Positions 44,119-55,235 of a stretch of DNA of 64,000 nucleotides are shown here, piece after piece. Each line of letters begins with the position of its first letter. The stretch's first letter is position 1. A program made the position numbers and the translations under genes. The notes under the pieces were generated by a model. It did no database searches. It was not told the DNA's origin and saw only the letters and a list, made by a program, of their open reading frames with translations. The DNA comes from JAWKWH01 sp963669285 (lineage in GTDB: Bacteria > Pseudomonadota > Alphaproteobacteria > Rhizobiales > Rhizobiaceae), in assembly GCA_963669285.2 (NCBI GenBank), contig CAXXSI010000011.1, positions 124,001 to 188,000 of the forward strand. The letters are read 5' to 3'.

Positions 44119-47100
44119 ATGAAGAAATTACTAGTCGCCAACCGGTCCGAAATCGCCATTCGTGTTTTCCGGGCAGCCAATGAACTCGGATTGAAAACTG
44201 TCGCCATATGGGCGGAAGAAGACAAGTACTCGCTGCATCGTTTCAAGGCGGATGAGAGTTACCAGATCGGCCGGGGGCCGCATCTGGAAAAAGAGCTCGG
44301 TCCAATCGAGAGTTATCTCTCGATCGATGAGGTCATTCGGGTCGCGAAACTGTCTGGCGCAGACGCGATCCATCCTGGTTATGGCCTGCTTTCGGAGAGC
44401 CCGGAGTTTGCAGAAGCCTGCGCGGCGAACGGTGTTACCTTCATCGGCCCGTCACCGGAAACCATGCGTCGGCTTGGCAACAAAGTGGCGGCGCGCAATC
44501 TGGCGGTCGAGACCGGCGTACCGGTGGTGCCGGCAACCGACCCGTTGCCAGACGATCCAGATGAGATTCGCACCATGGCCGAGGCGATCGGCTATCCGCT
44601 GATGCTGAAAGCCTCGTGGGGCGGCGGCGGGCGTGGCATGCGTGTCATTCGAGAAGCCGGCGATCTCGAACGCGAGGTTACCGAAGCCAAGCGCGAGGCT
44701 ATGGCGGCATTCGGTAAGGACGAGGTTTATCTGGAGAAGCTGGTCGAGCGAGCGCGGCATGTCGAAGTGCAAATTCTCGGCGATACATTCGGCAATGCAG
44801 TGCATCTTTTCGAGCGGGATTGCTCAATCCAGCGGCGCAATCAGAAGGTCGTGGAGCGAGCGCCGGCGCCTTATCTGAACGATCAGCAGCGTTCCCAACT
44901 GGCCGGATACGGTCTGACCCTGGCGCGGGCAACGAATTATGTCGGGGCGGGAACCATCGAGTTTCTGATGGATGTGGACACCGGTGAGTTCTATTTCATC
45001 GAGGTCAATCCGCGTATCCAGGTGGAACACACGGTGACGGAAGAAGTCACCGGGATCGACATCGTCAAGGCACAAATTCACATTCTCGATGGCGAGGCGA
45101 TCGGGACTGCGGCGTCCGGTGTTCCGGCGCAGGAGGACATCAGGCTGAACGGCCATGCGCTGCAGTGCCGGATAACGACCGAGGACCCCGAACAGAATTT
45201 CATTCCGGACTACGGCCGCATTACCGCTTATCGCGGTGCGACCGGTTTCGGCATTCGCCTCGATGGCGGCACCGCCTATTCCGGGGCGGTCATCACCCGG
45301 TTCTACGATCCCTTGTTGGAGAAGGTGACGGCCTGGGCGCCGACACCAGGAGAGGCGATTGCACGCATGGACCGCGCGTTGCGCGAATTCCGCATTCGCG
45401 GTGTGGCGACAAACCTCACCTTTCTGGAAGCGATCATCGCGCACCCGAAATTTGCCGACAACAGCTACACGACCAAATTCATCGACAATACGCCGGAACT
45501 GTTCTCACAGGTCAAACGGCAGGACCGGGCGACCAAGCTGCTCAACTATCTTGCTGATGTTTCGGTAAACGGCCATCCCGAGGCCCGGGGCCGTCCCAAA
45601 CCGGCAGCGGATGCCGCTGCACCGCAAATTCCGTTTTTTCACGGTGCTGTTCCCGATGGTACAAAACAGCGTCTTGATGCCGACGGGCCACGGAAATTCG
45701 CCGAATGGATGCGCGGCCACAAGCAGATCCTTCTGACAGATACGACGATGCGCGACGGACATCAATCGCTTCTGGCCACGCGCATGCGCACTTTCGATAT
45801 CGCACGCATAGCAGGAACCTATGCAAGGGCGCTGCCGACGCTGCTTTCGCTTGAGTGCTGGGGTGGCGCGACTTTTGACGTCGCCATGCGGTTTTTAACC
45901 GAAGATCCATGGGAACGGCTATCGCTGATCCGCGAGGGTGCCCCAAACCTGCTGTTGCAAATGCTTCTGCGCGGCGCCAACGGCGTCGGCTATACGAACT
46001 ATCCGGACAATGTGGTGAAGCACTTTGTCCGACAGGCTGCGGCCGGCGGCATCGATCTGTTCCGCGTATTTGATTGCCTGAACTGGGTCGACAACATGCG
46101 TGTGTCGATGGATGCGGTGATCGAGGAGAACAAGCTTTGCGAAGCGACGATCTGCTACACCGGTGACTTCCAGAATCCGGACCGGGCGAAATATGACCTG
46201 AAATACTACACGACACTAGCACGCGAACTGGAAGCGGCCGGAGCGCACATTATCGCCGTCAAGGACATGGCAGGTCTGCTCAAACCGGCAGCGGCGACAG
46301 TGCTGTTCAAGGCATTGCGCGAAGAGACCGGTCTGCCGATCCATTTCCACACCCATGACACATCAGGCATCTCTGCTGCCACGGTGCTGGCCGCCGTCGA
46401 TGCGGGTGTCGATGCCGTCGATGCGGCGATGGACGCTTTGTCGGGAAATACATCGCAGCCTTGTCTCGGTTCGATCGTCGAGGCGCTTGCCGGATCGGAG
46501 CGCGATCCCGGCCTCGATCCGGAATGGATCAGGAAAATTTCGTTCTACTGGGAGGCCGTGCGCAACCAGTATGCCGCATTCGAAAGCGATCTGAAGGGTC
46601 CTGCCTCGGAGGTTTATCTGCATGAAATGCCGGGCGGCCAGTTTACCAATCTGAAGGAACAGGCCCGCTCGCTCGGCCTGGAGACGCGCTGGCACGAAGT
46701 TGCCCAAGCCTATTCCGACGCCAATCGCATGTTTGGCGATATCGTCAAGGTGACACCGTCGTCGAAAGTGGTCGGCGACATGGCGCTGATGATGGTGAGC
46801 CAGGATCTGTCCGTGGGTGATGTCGAAAATCCGGACAAGGACATCGCGTTTCCCGATTCTGTCGTGTCCATGATGCACGGCGACCTGGGACAACCGCCCG
46901 GTGGTTGGCCTCAAGCACTGCAGAAAAAAGTGCTGAAGGATCGCACGCCAATCAGTGTGCGTCCGGGTTCCCTGCTGGACGATGCGGACCTGGAAGCGGG
47001 ACGCAAGGAGATCGGAGGATTGCTGGAGCGGAAACCAAGCGAGCAGGAGTTTGCAGCCTGGCTGATGTATCCGAAAGTATTCACCGATTTTGCCACCGCA

Positions 47101-47571
47101 ACGGAGGAATACGGTCCGGTGAGCAACCTGCCAACACCGGTCTATTTCTACGGCATGCAGCCGGAGGACGAAGTGTTTATCGATATCGAGCGCGGCAAGA
47201 CCCTCGTTATCCGTTGCCTGGCAATCGGTGATACCGATGAAAAGGGCATGGTGACCGTGTTCTTCGAACTGAACGGTCAGCCGCGTCGGGTAAAGGTGCC
47301 GGACAGGGCGCATGGCGCCGGCGGCAGCCGCGCAAAGCCGAAGGCCGATCCGGCTAATGAAAACCATGTCGGCGCACCCATGCCGGGTGTTGTGTCCACC
47401 CTTGCGGTTGCCAAGGGCCAGGAAGTCAAGGCCGGCGACGTACTGTTGTCGATCGAGGCGATGAAAATGGAGACGGCCCTGCATGCTGAACGCGACGGCG
47501 TGATTGCCGATGTGATGGTGGGTGCCGGCGATCAGATCGACGCCAAGGATCTGCTGGTGGTGTATGAGTGA
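44119..47571 (+). CDS. pyc: Pyruvate carboxylase
   Basis: A 1150-residue single-chain enzyme that carboxylates pyruvate to oxaloacetate with biotin and ATP. The domains in order are biotin carboxylase (HPGYGLLSESPEFAEAC, KASWGGGGRGMRV, EVNPRIQVEHTVTEE), carboxyltransferase starting DTTMRDGHQSLLATRMRT near residue 541, and biotin carrier with EAMKMET, where Lys1116 is biotinylated. Full length and intact, so it likely supplies the anaplerotic route. The next gene overlaps its end by eight bases. Confidence 0.97.
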   Translation: MKKLLVANRSEIAIRVFRAANELGLKTVAIWAEEDKYSLHRFKADESYQIGRGPHLEKELGPIESYLSIDEVIRVAKLSGADAIHPGYGLLSESPEFAEACAANGVTFIGPSPETMRRLGNKVAARNLAVETGVPVVPATDPLPDDPDEIRTMAEAIGYPLMLKASWGGGGRGMRVIREAGDLEREVTEAKREAMAAFGKDEVYLEKLVERARHVEVQILGDTFGNAVHLFERDCSIQRRNQKVVERAPAPYLNDQQRSQLAGYGLTLARATNYVGAGTIEFLMDVDTGEFYFIEVNPRIQVEHTVTEEVTGIDIVKAQIHILDGEAIGTAASGVPAQEDIRLNGHALQCRITTEDPEQNFIPDYGRITAYRGATGFGIRLDGGTAYSGAVITRFYDPLLEKVTAWAPTPGEAIARMDRALREFRIRGVATNLTFLEAIIAHPKFADNSYTTKFIDNTPELFSQVKRQDRATKLLNYLADVSVNGHPEARGRPKPAADAAAPQIPFFHGAVPDGTKQRLDADGPRKFAEWMRGHKQILLTDTTMRDGHQSLLATRMRTFDIARIAGTYARALPTLLSLECWGGATFDVAMRFLTEDPWERLSLIREGAPNLLLQMLLRGANGVGYTNYPDNVVKHFVRQAAAGGIDLFRVFDCLNWVDNMRVSMDAVIEENKLCEATICYTGDFQNPDRAKYDLKYYTTLARELEAAGAHIIAVKDMAGLLKPAAATVLFKALREETGLPIHFHTHDTSGISAATVLAAVDAGVDAVDAAMDALSGNTSQPCLGSIVEALAGSERDPGLDPEWIRKISFYWEAVRNQYAAFESDLKGPASEVYLHEMPGGQFTNLKEQARSLGLETRWHEVAQAYSDANRMFGDIVKVTPSSKVVGDMALMMVSQDLSVGDVENPDKDIAFPDSVVSMMHGDLGQPPGGWPQALQKKVLKDRTPISVRPGSLLDDADLEAGRKEIGGLLERKPSEQEFAAWLMYPKVFTDFATATEEYGPVSNLPTPVYFYGMQPEDEVFIDIERGKTLVIRCLAIGDTDEKGMVTVFFELNGQPRRVKVPDRAHGAGGSRAKPKADPANENHVGAPMPGVVSTLAVAKGQEVKAGDVLLSIEAMKMETALHAERDGVIADVMVGAGDQIDAKDLLVVYE

Positions 47572-48724
47572 GGACCGACGGCGCGCGATCCGGGGACGAT
47601 ATGCGGTAGCGGGCCTGTTTTTTCTCAATGGTTATGTGGTCGGCAACTGGGCGCCGAAAATCCCCGAAATTGCCCAACGGCTTGTGATCAGTGAATCGCA
47701 GATCGGTATCATTCTGTTTGCCTTCGGGCTTGGCGCGATCACCGGATTGCCGCTTGCCGGGGTCTACATTTCGCGCTTCGGCTCGCGCATGCTGAGCCTT
47801 TTCGGCGCATTCCTGTCATCGTTCATTCTGCTGGCGCTCAGCCTCGTTCCGAGTTTCGAAGTCGCCATTGGCGTCGGATTTTGTTTTGGCCTGTTCCTGG
47901 GCGGGATGGATGTGGCAATGAATGCCAATGCGGTCAGCGTCGAAAAGGCGCTCAAACGACCGATCATGTCCGCATCGCACGGATACTGGTCGCTGGGCGG
48001 ACTGATTGGCGGTGCGACAGGGGGATGGCTGATTGCCGAGGTCGGGCCGATTGGTCAGGCGTTGTGGGTGGCGTTCGTCGGTGTTGCAGTTTGGCTATCG
48101 TGTTTTTTCACCGCGCTGAAAGATGGTGACGATGGCAGTGAGACCGGTGGAACCAGGTTCCGTTTCCCGCGGGAAGCGATTGTCTATGTCGTCGGTTTTG
48201 TCGCGCTGATGTCGATGGTTCCTGAGGGATCAGTTCTCGATTGGGCAGCGCTTTACCTGATCCAGGAGCGCGGCGCGGACATCGCGACATCGGGCTTTGC
48301 GTTTGCCGCATTTTCGTTGTCTATGGCCGTGATGCGGTTTTTCGGTGATGGATTGCGCGCGCGGTTCGGGCCGGTGGCATTATTCAGGTTATCCGCCGTG
48401 ATCGCGGGCATCGGCATGTTCGCGGCGGCGGTCGCGCCCTTTCCATGGCTGGTGATCGTCAGCTTTTGTGTTTCGGGTTTCGGCATGGCAAATCTCCTGC
48501 CGATCGCACTGTCGACCGCAGGAAACCTGCCGGGCATGAAACAGGGTGTGGGATTGTCGATCGTGACGACACTGGCCTATTCGGGGTACATTTTCGTGCC
48601 GACGATTATCGGATTCATCGCCGAGCATACGGGATTCGTCCCGATCTATATTGGTCTTGCAGCCCTGTTCATCGCCGTGTTCGCACTGGCGGGAATCACC
48701 CGGTATGCGCAAAGCGCACACTAG
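47564..48724 (+). CDS. MFS transporter
   Basis: A 386-residue major-facilitator protein with about twelve helices in two halves. It begins near RYAVAGLFFLNGYVVGNWAPKIPEIA and resembles the fucose-permease/YbjJ-like branch. The substrate is unknown. ATG 47564 lies within the last codons of pyc, suggesting coupling. It converges with the SH3-domain gene. Confidence 0.85.
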   Translation: MSEDRRRAIRGRYAVAGLFFLNGYVVGNWAPKIPEIAQRLVISESQIGIILFAFGLGAITGLPLAGVYISRFGSRMLSLFGAFLSSFILLALSLVPSFEVAIGVGFCFGLFLGGMDVAMNANAVSVEKALKRPIMSASHGYWSLGGLIGGATGGWLIAEVGPIGQALWVAFVGVAVWLSCFFTALKDGDDGSETGGTRFRFPREAIVYVVGFVALMSMVPEGSVLDWAALYLIQERGADIATSGFAFAAFSLSMAVMRFFGDGLRARFGPVALFRLSAVIAGIGMFAAAVAPFPWLVIVSFCVSGFGMANLLPIALSTAGNLPGMKQGVGLSIVTTLAYSGYIFVPTIIGFIAEHTGFVPIYIGLAALFIAVFALAGITRYAQSAH

Positions 48725-48742
48725 GTCATCAGCAAACCAATA

Positions 48743-49702
48743 TCAGGGATCGGGCCGGAAGCCGTCAGAGAACTTTTTGAGCAGACCTGACTTCTTTTCC
48801 GCCTTTTGTTCGACAGGCTCAGCCTTCTTGGCGGCAACTGAAGTCTCGCCGGCAAACCGGATATACGTGCGATAGACGTAACCGAGCTTGCCATCATAGA
48901 CAACGCGGCACCAGTGTTTGCAGGTGGGATCCGACTTGATCTCGGCGTCCTGCGGTATGACCAGCATCTTGGCTGCACGCTTGTTTTTTGATGCGCGCAT
49001 GTTCACCCATTTGGTCGCTAGTGCCGCCCGCAGGTCAGCCGTGGCAAATGACGGTGCCGAAACACGTGCAGGCTTCACCGGCTTTTCGGTTTTGGCTGGT
49101 TCGACGTAACTGGAAACAAGCGGGGAGGACATCTTCTCTTCGAGCGCTATGACCTCTGCTTCCGATTCAGCAATTTCGATACCTTCAATGGTGGTGACAG
49201 CTGTTTCACCTTCGCCGGTTTTGTCTTCCAACTTCGCTGTCGTTTCTGCCCAACGGGGATCGTCCGTGGTCAGCGGCGCAGGCTCGCCAGACAGCGTTTC
49301 GGCGGCAATCGCTTTTTCCAGCTTGACGACCGTGGTCTTGACCTTCACCGGCTTGGGCGCGACAGGCTCGGTGTCAGCGACAGCAATCTTTGCAGGTTCG
49401 CTGCTGGCAGGCTCGACGCTCGAATGGGCTGCAATTTTAACCGACTCCGATGGGCGGGCATCGGAAAGCACGCCGGACAATTCAGCGCCAGCACTATCCA
49501 GTGAAGCGACGCGCACGGGATCCCGTTCATTTGAACTGGCGATAAGCGCATATGCGGCCGCACCGCCGCTAAGCGCTGATGCGCAGGCCACCAAAGCAAC
49601 CAGCAAGCCCGTACGCCTCTTTTTTGGTGGCCGGATACGCAAATCCTGTAGTGAATACGGATACTGATTGGCCGGTTGTGATGTCACGAAATACTTAGAC
49701 AT
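48743..49702 (-). CDS. Membrane-anchored bacterial SH3 domain protein
   Basis: A 319-residue protein: about 30 cytoplasmic residues, one helix (GLLVALVACASALSGGAAAY), a long Ala/Glu/Pro/Lys-rich periplasmic linker and an SH3b domain at about 215-275 (KWVNMRASKNKRAAKMLVIP, CKHWCRVVYDGKLGYVYRTYI). SH3b domains bind peptidoglycan. ATG 49702 follows GGGGAG. The 227-base gap before the LysR gene shows nothing definite. Confidence 0.85.
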   Translation of the reverse strand: MSKYFVTSQPANQYPYSLQDLRIRPPKKRRTGLLVALVACASALSGGAAAYALIASSNERDPVRVASLDSAGAELSGVLSDARPSESVKIAAHSSVEPASSEPAKIAVADTEPVAPKPVKVKTTVVKLEKAIAAETLSGEPAPLTTDDPRWAETTAKLEDKTGEGETAVTTIEGIEIAESEAEVIALEEKMSSPLVSSYVEPAKTEKPVKPARVSAPSFATADLRAALATKWVNMRASKNKRAAKMLVIPQDAEIKSDPTCKHWCRVVYDGKLGYVYRTYIRFAGETSVAAKKAEPVEQKAEKKSGLLKKFSDGFRPDP

Positions 49703-49929
49703 TGTGTCTCCCCGGAGGCTAGGCCTCTCGACGTTACTACCCCTCACCCCGTTACTTTCCGCCGCTACTCATTTACACAAACGCATACCGACAGCGACTT
49801 TCACGCTGCCTGCAGCCGGCATTATAGGAATCAGAATGTGGCGCAGATTGGTCACATTTACGATTTTTTAACGCTGGAAAGCCCCAAAAACCGGGCAATA
49901 AGGTAAATTTGATTGCAAAAGTCGCGAAG

Positions 49930-50821
49930 TTATGGCGACAGGTCGAGTTTGGAGAGTTGGCCGGCAAGGAAATCGTAGGCTCGGCGCACACGTCGGCTGG
50001 TGCGCAATTCGCGATGCGCTGTCAGCCACATCGGGATCGATCCAGTTGGCAGGTCCGGCAAGAGCCGCTCCATACCAGCCTGGTTGCCGGCGATGAAATC
50101 GGGGACAAATCCCACTCCCCCTCCGGCCTGGACAATTTTCCAATGGGCAATTTGGGCGTCGGTGCGAATGGCAAAGGTATGGCGGTTTACGTTGTAGCCA
50201 AGCGCACGGATACCATTGATCAGCAGATCGTTGCGGTCATAACCGATAATGACATGATTGAAGAGTTCCTCTGCATTCAATGGCCTTCCCGCGCGCTCCA
50301 GATAGCTGGTCGCGGCATAACATCCGATGGATAGTTCATTGACCTTGCGCGTTATCAGTTCGCTTTGCGATGACTCCACCATGCGTACCGCTATGTCGGC
50401 ATCGCGGATCAGCAGGTTCTGCAACTCGTTGGAACTGACCAGTTCGATCTCAAGCGCCGGCTCTTGACGTTTCAATTCACTGATAGCCGACGGCATGATG
50501 TAATGGGAAACGACTTCACTGGCTGCGATACGCACAGTACCGGCTAATTCACTCGAACGCCCGGTGGCCGCCATTGAAAACGCGGCGGCCTCGCGCTCCA
50601 GACCTTGCGCCTTTTCGAACAGCTCGCGTCCGGCTTCGGTCAAGGTCATGCCGCGGCGCCGGCGTTCAAACAGGGTAATCTGAAGCTGGCTCTCTAGTTC
50701 GCCGATGTGCCGGCCAAGTGTAGGTTGGCTGATGCCTGTTGTTCGCACCGCACCGGAGAGGCTGCCGGCCTTGGCGACAGCGGCGAAACCTCTTCACCAG
50801 GTTCCAGTCGAAATCGTCCAT
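49930..50821 (-). pseudogene. LysR-family regulator, single-base frameshift in the HTH
   Basis: From ATG 50821 the frame reads MDDFDWNLVKRF and should continue AAVAKAGSLSGAVRTTGISQPTL, but an extra T on the coding strand (plus strand AAA at 50786-50788) shifts it. The rest is a normal LysR protein, corrected length 296: helix-turn-helix GISQPTLGRHIGELE and a periplasmic-binding-like sensor (SELAGTVRIAASEVVSHYIMP). The intact downstream frame (from 50748) lacks the first HTH helix and would not bind DNA properly. Diverges from the epimerase gene. Confidence 0.85.
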
Positions 50822-50833
50822 TCACATTCAACT

Positions 50834-50847
50834 ATTCATTTTTGAAT
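50834..50847. promoter_or_regulatory. Candidate LysR operator
   Basis: ATTCATTTTTGAAT is an interrupted palindrome (ATTCA/TGAAT) 13 bases before the LysR start in the divergent gap, with the T-N11-A pattern of LysR boxes. It would fit autoregulation and control of the small ORF and epimerase gene. Confidence 0.4.
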
Positions 50848-50931
50848 AATTATAATGCGGAAAATGGGAATTTCAATTCACGAACGTTGATATCATATTG
50901 AGCCCAATCAAAATCAGTTGGAGACTGCCCG

Positions 50932-51105
50932 ATGACCAGGTCCGAAGACCCGAATACCGCAGGTGTAGCAGCGTTTTTTGCGCGCATGTTTTTAGAAGCG
51001 GCGTGGCGCATCTTTACAATGACGCAATGCCGTGAACTGCCAAGAAATGTCGCTGCAGGGATCCACACAATTCTGCAACCTGCCGCAGAGGAGGCATCGC
51101 AATGA
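50932..51105 (+). CDS. Small hypothetical ORF coupled to the epimerase gene
   Basis: A 57-residue frame, MTRSEDPNTAGVAAFFARMF to EEASQ, with GGAG eight bases before its ATG. Its stop overlaps the epimerase start as ATGA. No family was recognised; it has no clear membrane segment. The ribosome site and overlap favour translation, but coding status is uncertain. Confidence 0.35.
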   Translation: MTRSEDPNTAGVAAFFARMFLEAAWRIFTMTQCRELPRNVAAGIHTILQPAAEEASQ

Positions 51106-52069
51106 GCACGCATAAAAGACAAATCGTCATTCTCGGTGCGGCGGGCCGCATTGGAGATGCCGCGGCGCGTGCATTCGTCTCCGCCGGTTGGCAGGTCAAG
51201 GGTGTTGGACGCAACGCGAGAATTCACGAGATGGCACCGGGTGTGGAACCGATTGTTGCCGATGCGCGTGACCGCAGTTCGCTTGTTGAAGCATGCCAGG
51301 GTGCCGATGTCGTTCTCAATGCACTCAACCCGGAATATGACGAATGGGATACGAAAGTGCTTCCAATGGCGCAGAATGTCATTGCCGCAGTCAAAGCCGT
51401 GGGTGCGACACAACTGTTGCCGGGAAATGTCTACAATTTCGGCCACGATGTCGGGATGAATGTGGCGGAAGACGCCCGACAGGTTGCGTCGACGGGGAAA
51501 GCGAAAATCGGATTGCAATGGAAGCGCTGTTCGAAGAGGCGGCGAAGACAGACGGCGTGCAAACCATCGTTCTCCGTGCCGGCGATTTCTATGGTGGTAC
51601 AAAGCCTGGTAGCTGGCTGGACATGATGATCCTGTCAAAACTGCAGAAGAGTGTCTTTACCTGGCCCGGACCCTCCGATCTGCCGCACGCCTTCGCTTAT
51701 CTTCCCGATCTTGGTCGTGCCTTTGTCAAGGTTGCTGAAAAGCGAACCGAGCTTGCCGCGTTTGAACGGTTGCACTTTACCGGTCACACGCTTACCGGCG
51801 ACGAGATGCAGCGCGAGACTGAACAGGCGGTGGGGCGCAGACTGCGCAGGACCGGTGTGCCCTGGATGCTGTTGCGGGCGATCGGGCTGGTCAAACCGCT
51901 CTACCGGGAGGTGGCCATAATGTCCTATCTGTGGCGAACCGCCCATTCGCTGGATGGGAGCAAGTTCGAACGTCTGATCGGTCCCTTCGAAGCGACGCCG
52001 CCGGTCGACGCGATCAAGCAGGCCATCGCAGACATGGAGCTTGACGGTTCGGCGAAACTGGCCGCGTGA
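51102..52069 (+). pseudogene. NAD(P)-dependent epimerase/SDR-like protein, single-base frameshift
   Basis: An atypical SDR with the nucleotide motif IVILGAAGRIGDAAARAF at residues 6-23 and a family core GTKPGSWLDMMI. The frame breaks after ASTGKAKI near 51509: with one added C it reads KIRIAMEALFEEAAKTDG and continues to the stop at 52069. Corrected length is about 322 residues. The catalytic Tyr/Lys of classical SDRs is not obvious, as is usual in the NmrA-like group. A GAGGAGG site precedes the ATG. It converges with the RND gene. Confidence 0.8.
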
Positions 52070-52074
52070 ATGCA

Positions 52075-55000
52075 TTATTCGGCAGCGCTTGGAACGGCTG
52101 AACCGGGGTCATTTGCAGGACGGTTTTCTCCATCTTGCAGATCCCGGTTTCTCCGCAAAAGGCGATCGAGCAACGAACGTTTACCGGGGACCGGATTTGC
52201 CCGTGTGAACACCATGAGCGCCGCCGGCGTGACGATCAGCGTCAGAACGGTCGAGAACGCAAGACCAAATACGATGGCGCTCGATAGCGCGATCCACCAC
52301 TGTGTCGACGGTGCGCCGATAGTGGTTTCGTGGTTGAGAATTTCGAGATTGATACCGAAGGCGATCGGCAGCACGCCGAGGATCGCGGTGACGGCTGTCA
52401 GCACGACGGGCCGGGCGCGTTCGCGGCAGGTCTGTAATACGGCTTCGTGCTTGTCCCAGCCCTCGCGGCGCAACCGGTCATAGGTATCGATCAAAACAAT
52501 GTTGTTGTTGACCACCACACCGGCGAGCGCAATGACGCCAATGCCCGACATGACAATGCCGAATGGCTGTGCGGTAAGCATCAGGCCAAGAAACACGCCG
52601 ATGGTGGACATCACTACCGCGGACAGAACCAGGAAAACGCTGGTGAACTTGTTGAACTGGGCCAGGAGCACGACGAAAATCAGGAAAAGCGCGGCACCGA
52701 ACGCCTTGGAAAGAAAGGCGCTGGCCTCCTTCTGCTCCTCGTCCTCGCCGGCAAGCTTCCACCGGATATTTGCCGGGAATTCCATACCCTCGAGCGATTC
52801 GGTCACCGCCTGACGCACCGGGTCGGCCTGGACACCCTCGGTGATGTTGGCCTGCACCACGATGGTGCGTTCGCCATCGATGCGATTGAGCGTACCGGAC
52901 GCGATGTGCCGGTTCGCGGGTCACGAAGTTGGATATCGGAACCGCACCCTGGGCGGTCTCCACCCTGAGCTGATCAAGCGTGGCGAGCGTGCGCCGGTCT
53001 TCCGGAAGGCGCAGCCTGATATCGACGGCATCATCGACGCCTGCCGGTCTGTAGTCGGTCAGTTTAAGCCCGTTGGTGACGAGTTGCACCACCGTACCGA
53101 CGGATCCCGGGCCGATGCCGTAGCGGGCGGCCTTGGTGCGATCGACCTTCAATTCCCAGTCGACACCGGGCGGCGGCAAGCCATCATCGATGTCGGTCAC
53201 ATCGGCGATCGAACGCAGCATCCCTGCAACTTCGGCAGCGGCCTCGGACAGGCCGGTCGGATCGGCCGCTGACATGCGTACCTGGATCGCCTTGCCGGTG
53301 GGCGGGCCCGCTTGGGGAACGGAAACCTCGACGTCGACGCCCGGGATGCCAACCATTTCCGCGCGCAATTCAGCAAGGATTTCGTTTGCGGACTTGCGTT
53401 CGCGCCAATCGAGAAACTCATACTGGATGACGCCGACCACATCTTCAGCAATCTCTGCACCGCCGCCGCCTTCGGTCTTGCCGACCCGGGTGTAGACAGT
53501 GCTGATTCCCGGCCAGCCGAGCAGACGCTGCTCGGCCTGACGGGTGGCCGCGTCCATCTCGTCCAGCGATAGATTGCCACGTGCGTGCACATAAAGCAGT
53601 CCATATTCCGGTTCGACTTCGGGGAAGAATTCCACACCCTTGCCGAGCTTGGAGTAGGCATACGGAACGGCGATCAGCAGGCCGACCGCAAGCGCGAGGA
53701 CGGTGATCGGAAATCGTGTTGCCAGCTTGGCGGTCGCCATGTAGGCGCCGTCGCCCTGATGCGCCGATTCCGGGTGCGGTTTGGAAAACTTGGCGCCAAG
53801 CGTCGGTGTGAATATCAGCGCGTAGAACAGCGATGCCGATAGCGTGACGATCAGCGTTATCGGCATGAACTTCATGAACTCGCCGACAATGCCGGGCCAG
53901 AACAAGAGTGGCGAAAAAGCTGCCACGCGGGTCATTGTCGCTGCCACGACCGGTCCGGCCATTCGGTTGGCTGCCAGTTCGTAGGCTTCTTCGCGCGGCA
54001 TGCCCTCGCCCATGCGGCGCTCGGCAAACTCCGTGACGATGATGGCATCGTCGACAAGCATGCCGACCGCAAGGATCAGGCTGAACAGGACGACGATGTT
54101 GACCGTGTAACCGCCGAGAGACAGCAGCAAAATGCCCATCAGGAAGGAGGCGGGAATTGCCAGGCCAATCAACATCGAAGCGCGCCCGGACAGGGCGAAC
54201 AAAATGACGATAAAGACCAGCACAACCGCGGTCAAAACCGAGTTCTGCAGATCCCCGAGCAACTGGCGGATGGTTTTGGATTTGTCCTGGCTGTAGGAGA
54301 TTGCGCTGCCCTCCGGCAGGCGCTTGACAAAATCGTCGGCAGTGCGTTTCACCTCATCCACCGTCTCGACGAGATTGGCTCCAGTGCGCTTCGACACTTC
54401 GATGGCGATTGCCGGACGGCCATCGAGCCGGGTGATCGTTTCGGCGTCCTTGAACGTAGACCGTATCGTGGCCAGATCGCGGGCGCGCACCACAGAGTTG
54501 GGGCCTGCGACAATCGGAAGATTGGCGACATCTTCGACCGTTTCGATCAACGACGGCACCTTGACCGCGTAACGGCCTTCGCCACCCTCGATGGCACCGG
54601 CGGCCACAAGGCTGTTGTTGGCATTGACCCCGACGATCATTTGATCGAGCCGCAGATTATATGACGACAGTTTGACCGGATCGATAACGACTTCGACGAG
54701 ATCATCGCGGGCGCCTTGCAGCGCGGCATCAAGAACGCCTGGAATTTCCTCGATACGATCGCGAAGCTCCCGTGCCGCGGCCGTCAATATGCGTTCGGGA
54801 ACATCGCCCGATAGCGTGACGACAAGAACCGGGAATTCGGAGATATTCACCTCATTGACGGTCGGTTCGTCTGCATCCTGGGGAAGATCGCGTTTGGCAT
54901 CGGAAACCTTGGCGCGCACATCTTCCAGCGCCGTGGACAGGTCGGCGCCGGCCTGAAACTCAACCAGGACAAATCCACCGCCCTGATAAGCAGCCGAACG

Positions 55001-55234
55001 CATTTCCTTGACGCCAGAAATGCTCTTCAAGCGCGTTTCCATCGGCCTTAGCAGCAGACGCTCGGAATCCTCAGGCGATATACCCTGGTAGCCGAGGCTG
55101 ACGTATATGACCGGTATCTGAATGTCCGGCTCGGCCTCTTTCGGAATCGATTGATAGGCAAGCGCCCCGGCGGCCAGAAAGAACAGCAGGACCGATATGG
55201 TCAGGCGCGCATTGCGTATGGCAAGACCGACCAT
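52075..55234 (-). pseudogene. RND-family efflux permease, single-base frameshift near the C-terminal third
   Basis: An HAE1-like inner-membrane pump, 1052 residues after correction. The N-terminal 780 residues are in one frame (MVGLAIRNARLTISVLLFFL, the proton-relay segment VGMLVDDAIIVTEFAE). The last 270 are in another (VVQANITEGVQADP... VVNNNIVLIDTYDRL). An extra C on the coding strand near 52897 turns RVGTLNRIDGE into nonsense. The pump would lose its last membrane domain and be inactive unless the base is an error. ATG 55234 lies just after the MFP stop. Confidence 0.88.
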
Positions 55235-55235
55235 C

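Noticed and set aside
46363..47628. 421-codon minus-strand frame under pyc
   Set aside because: pyc is intact with all domains; the antisense frame has no recognisable motif and is a codon-bias shadow.
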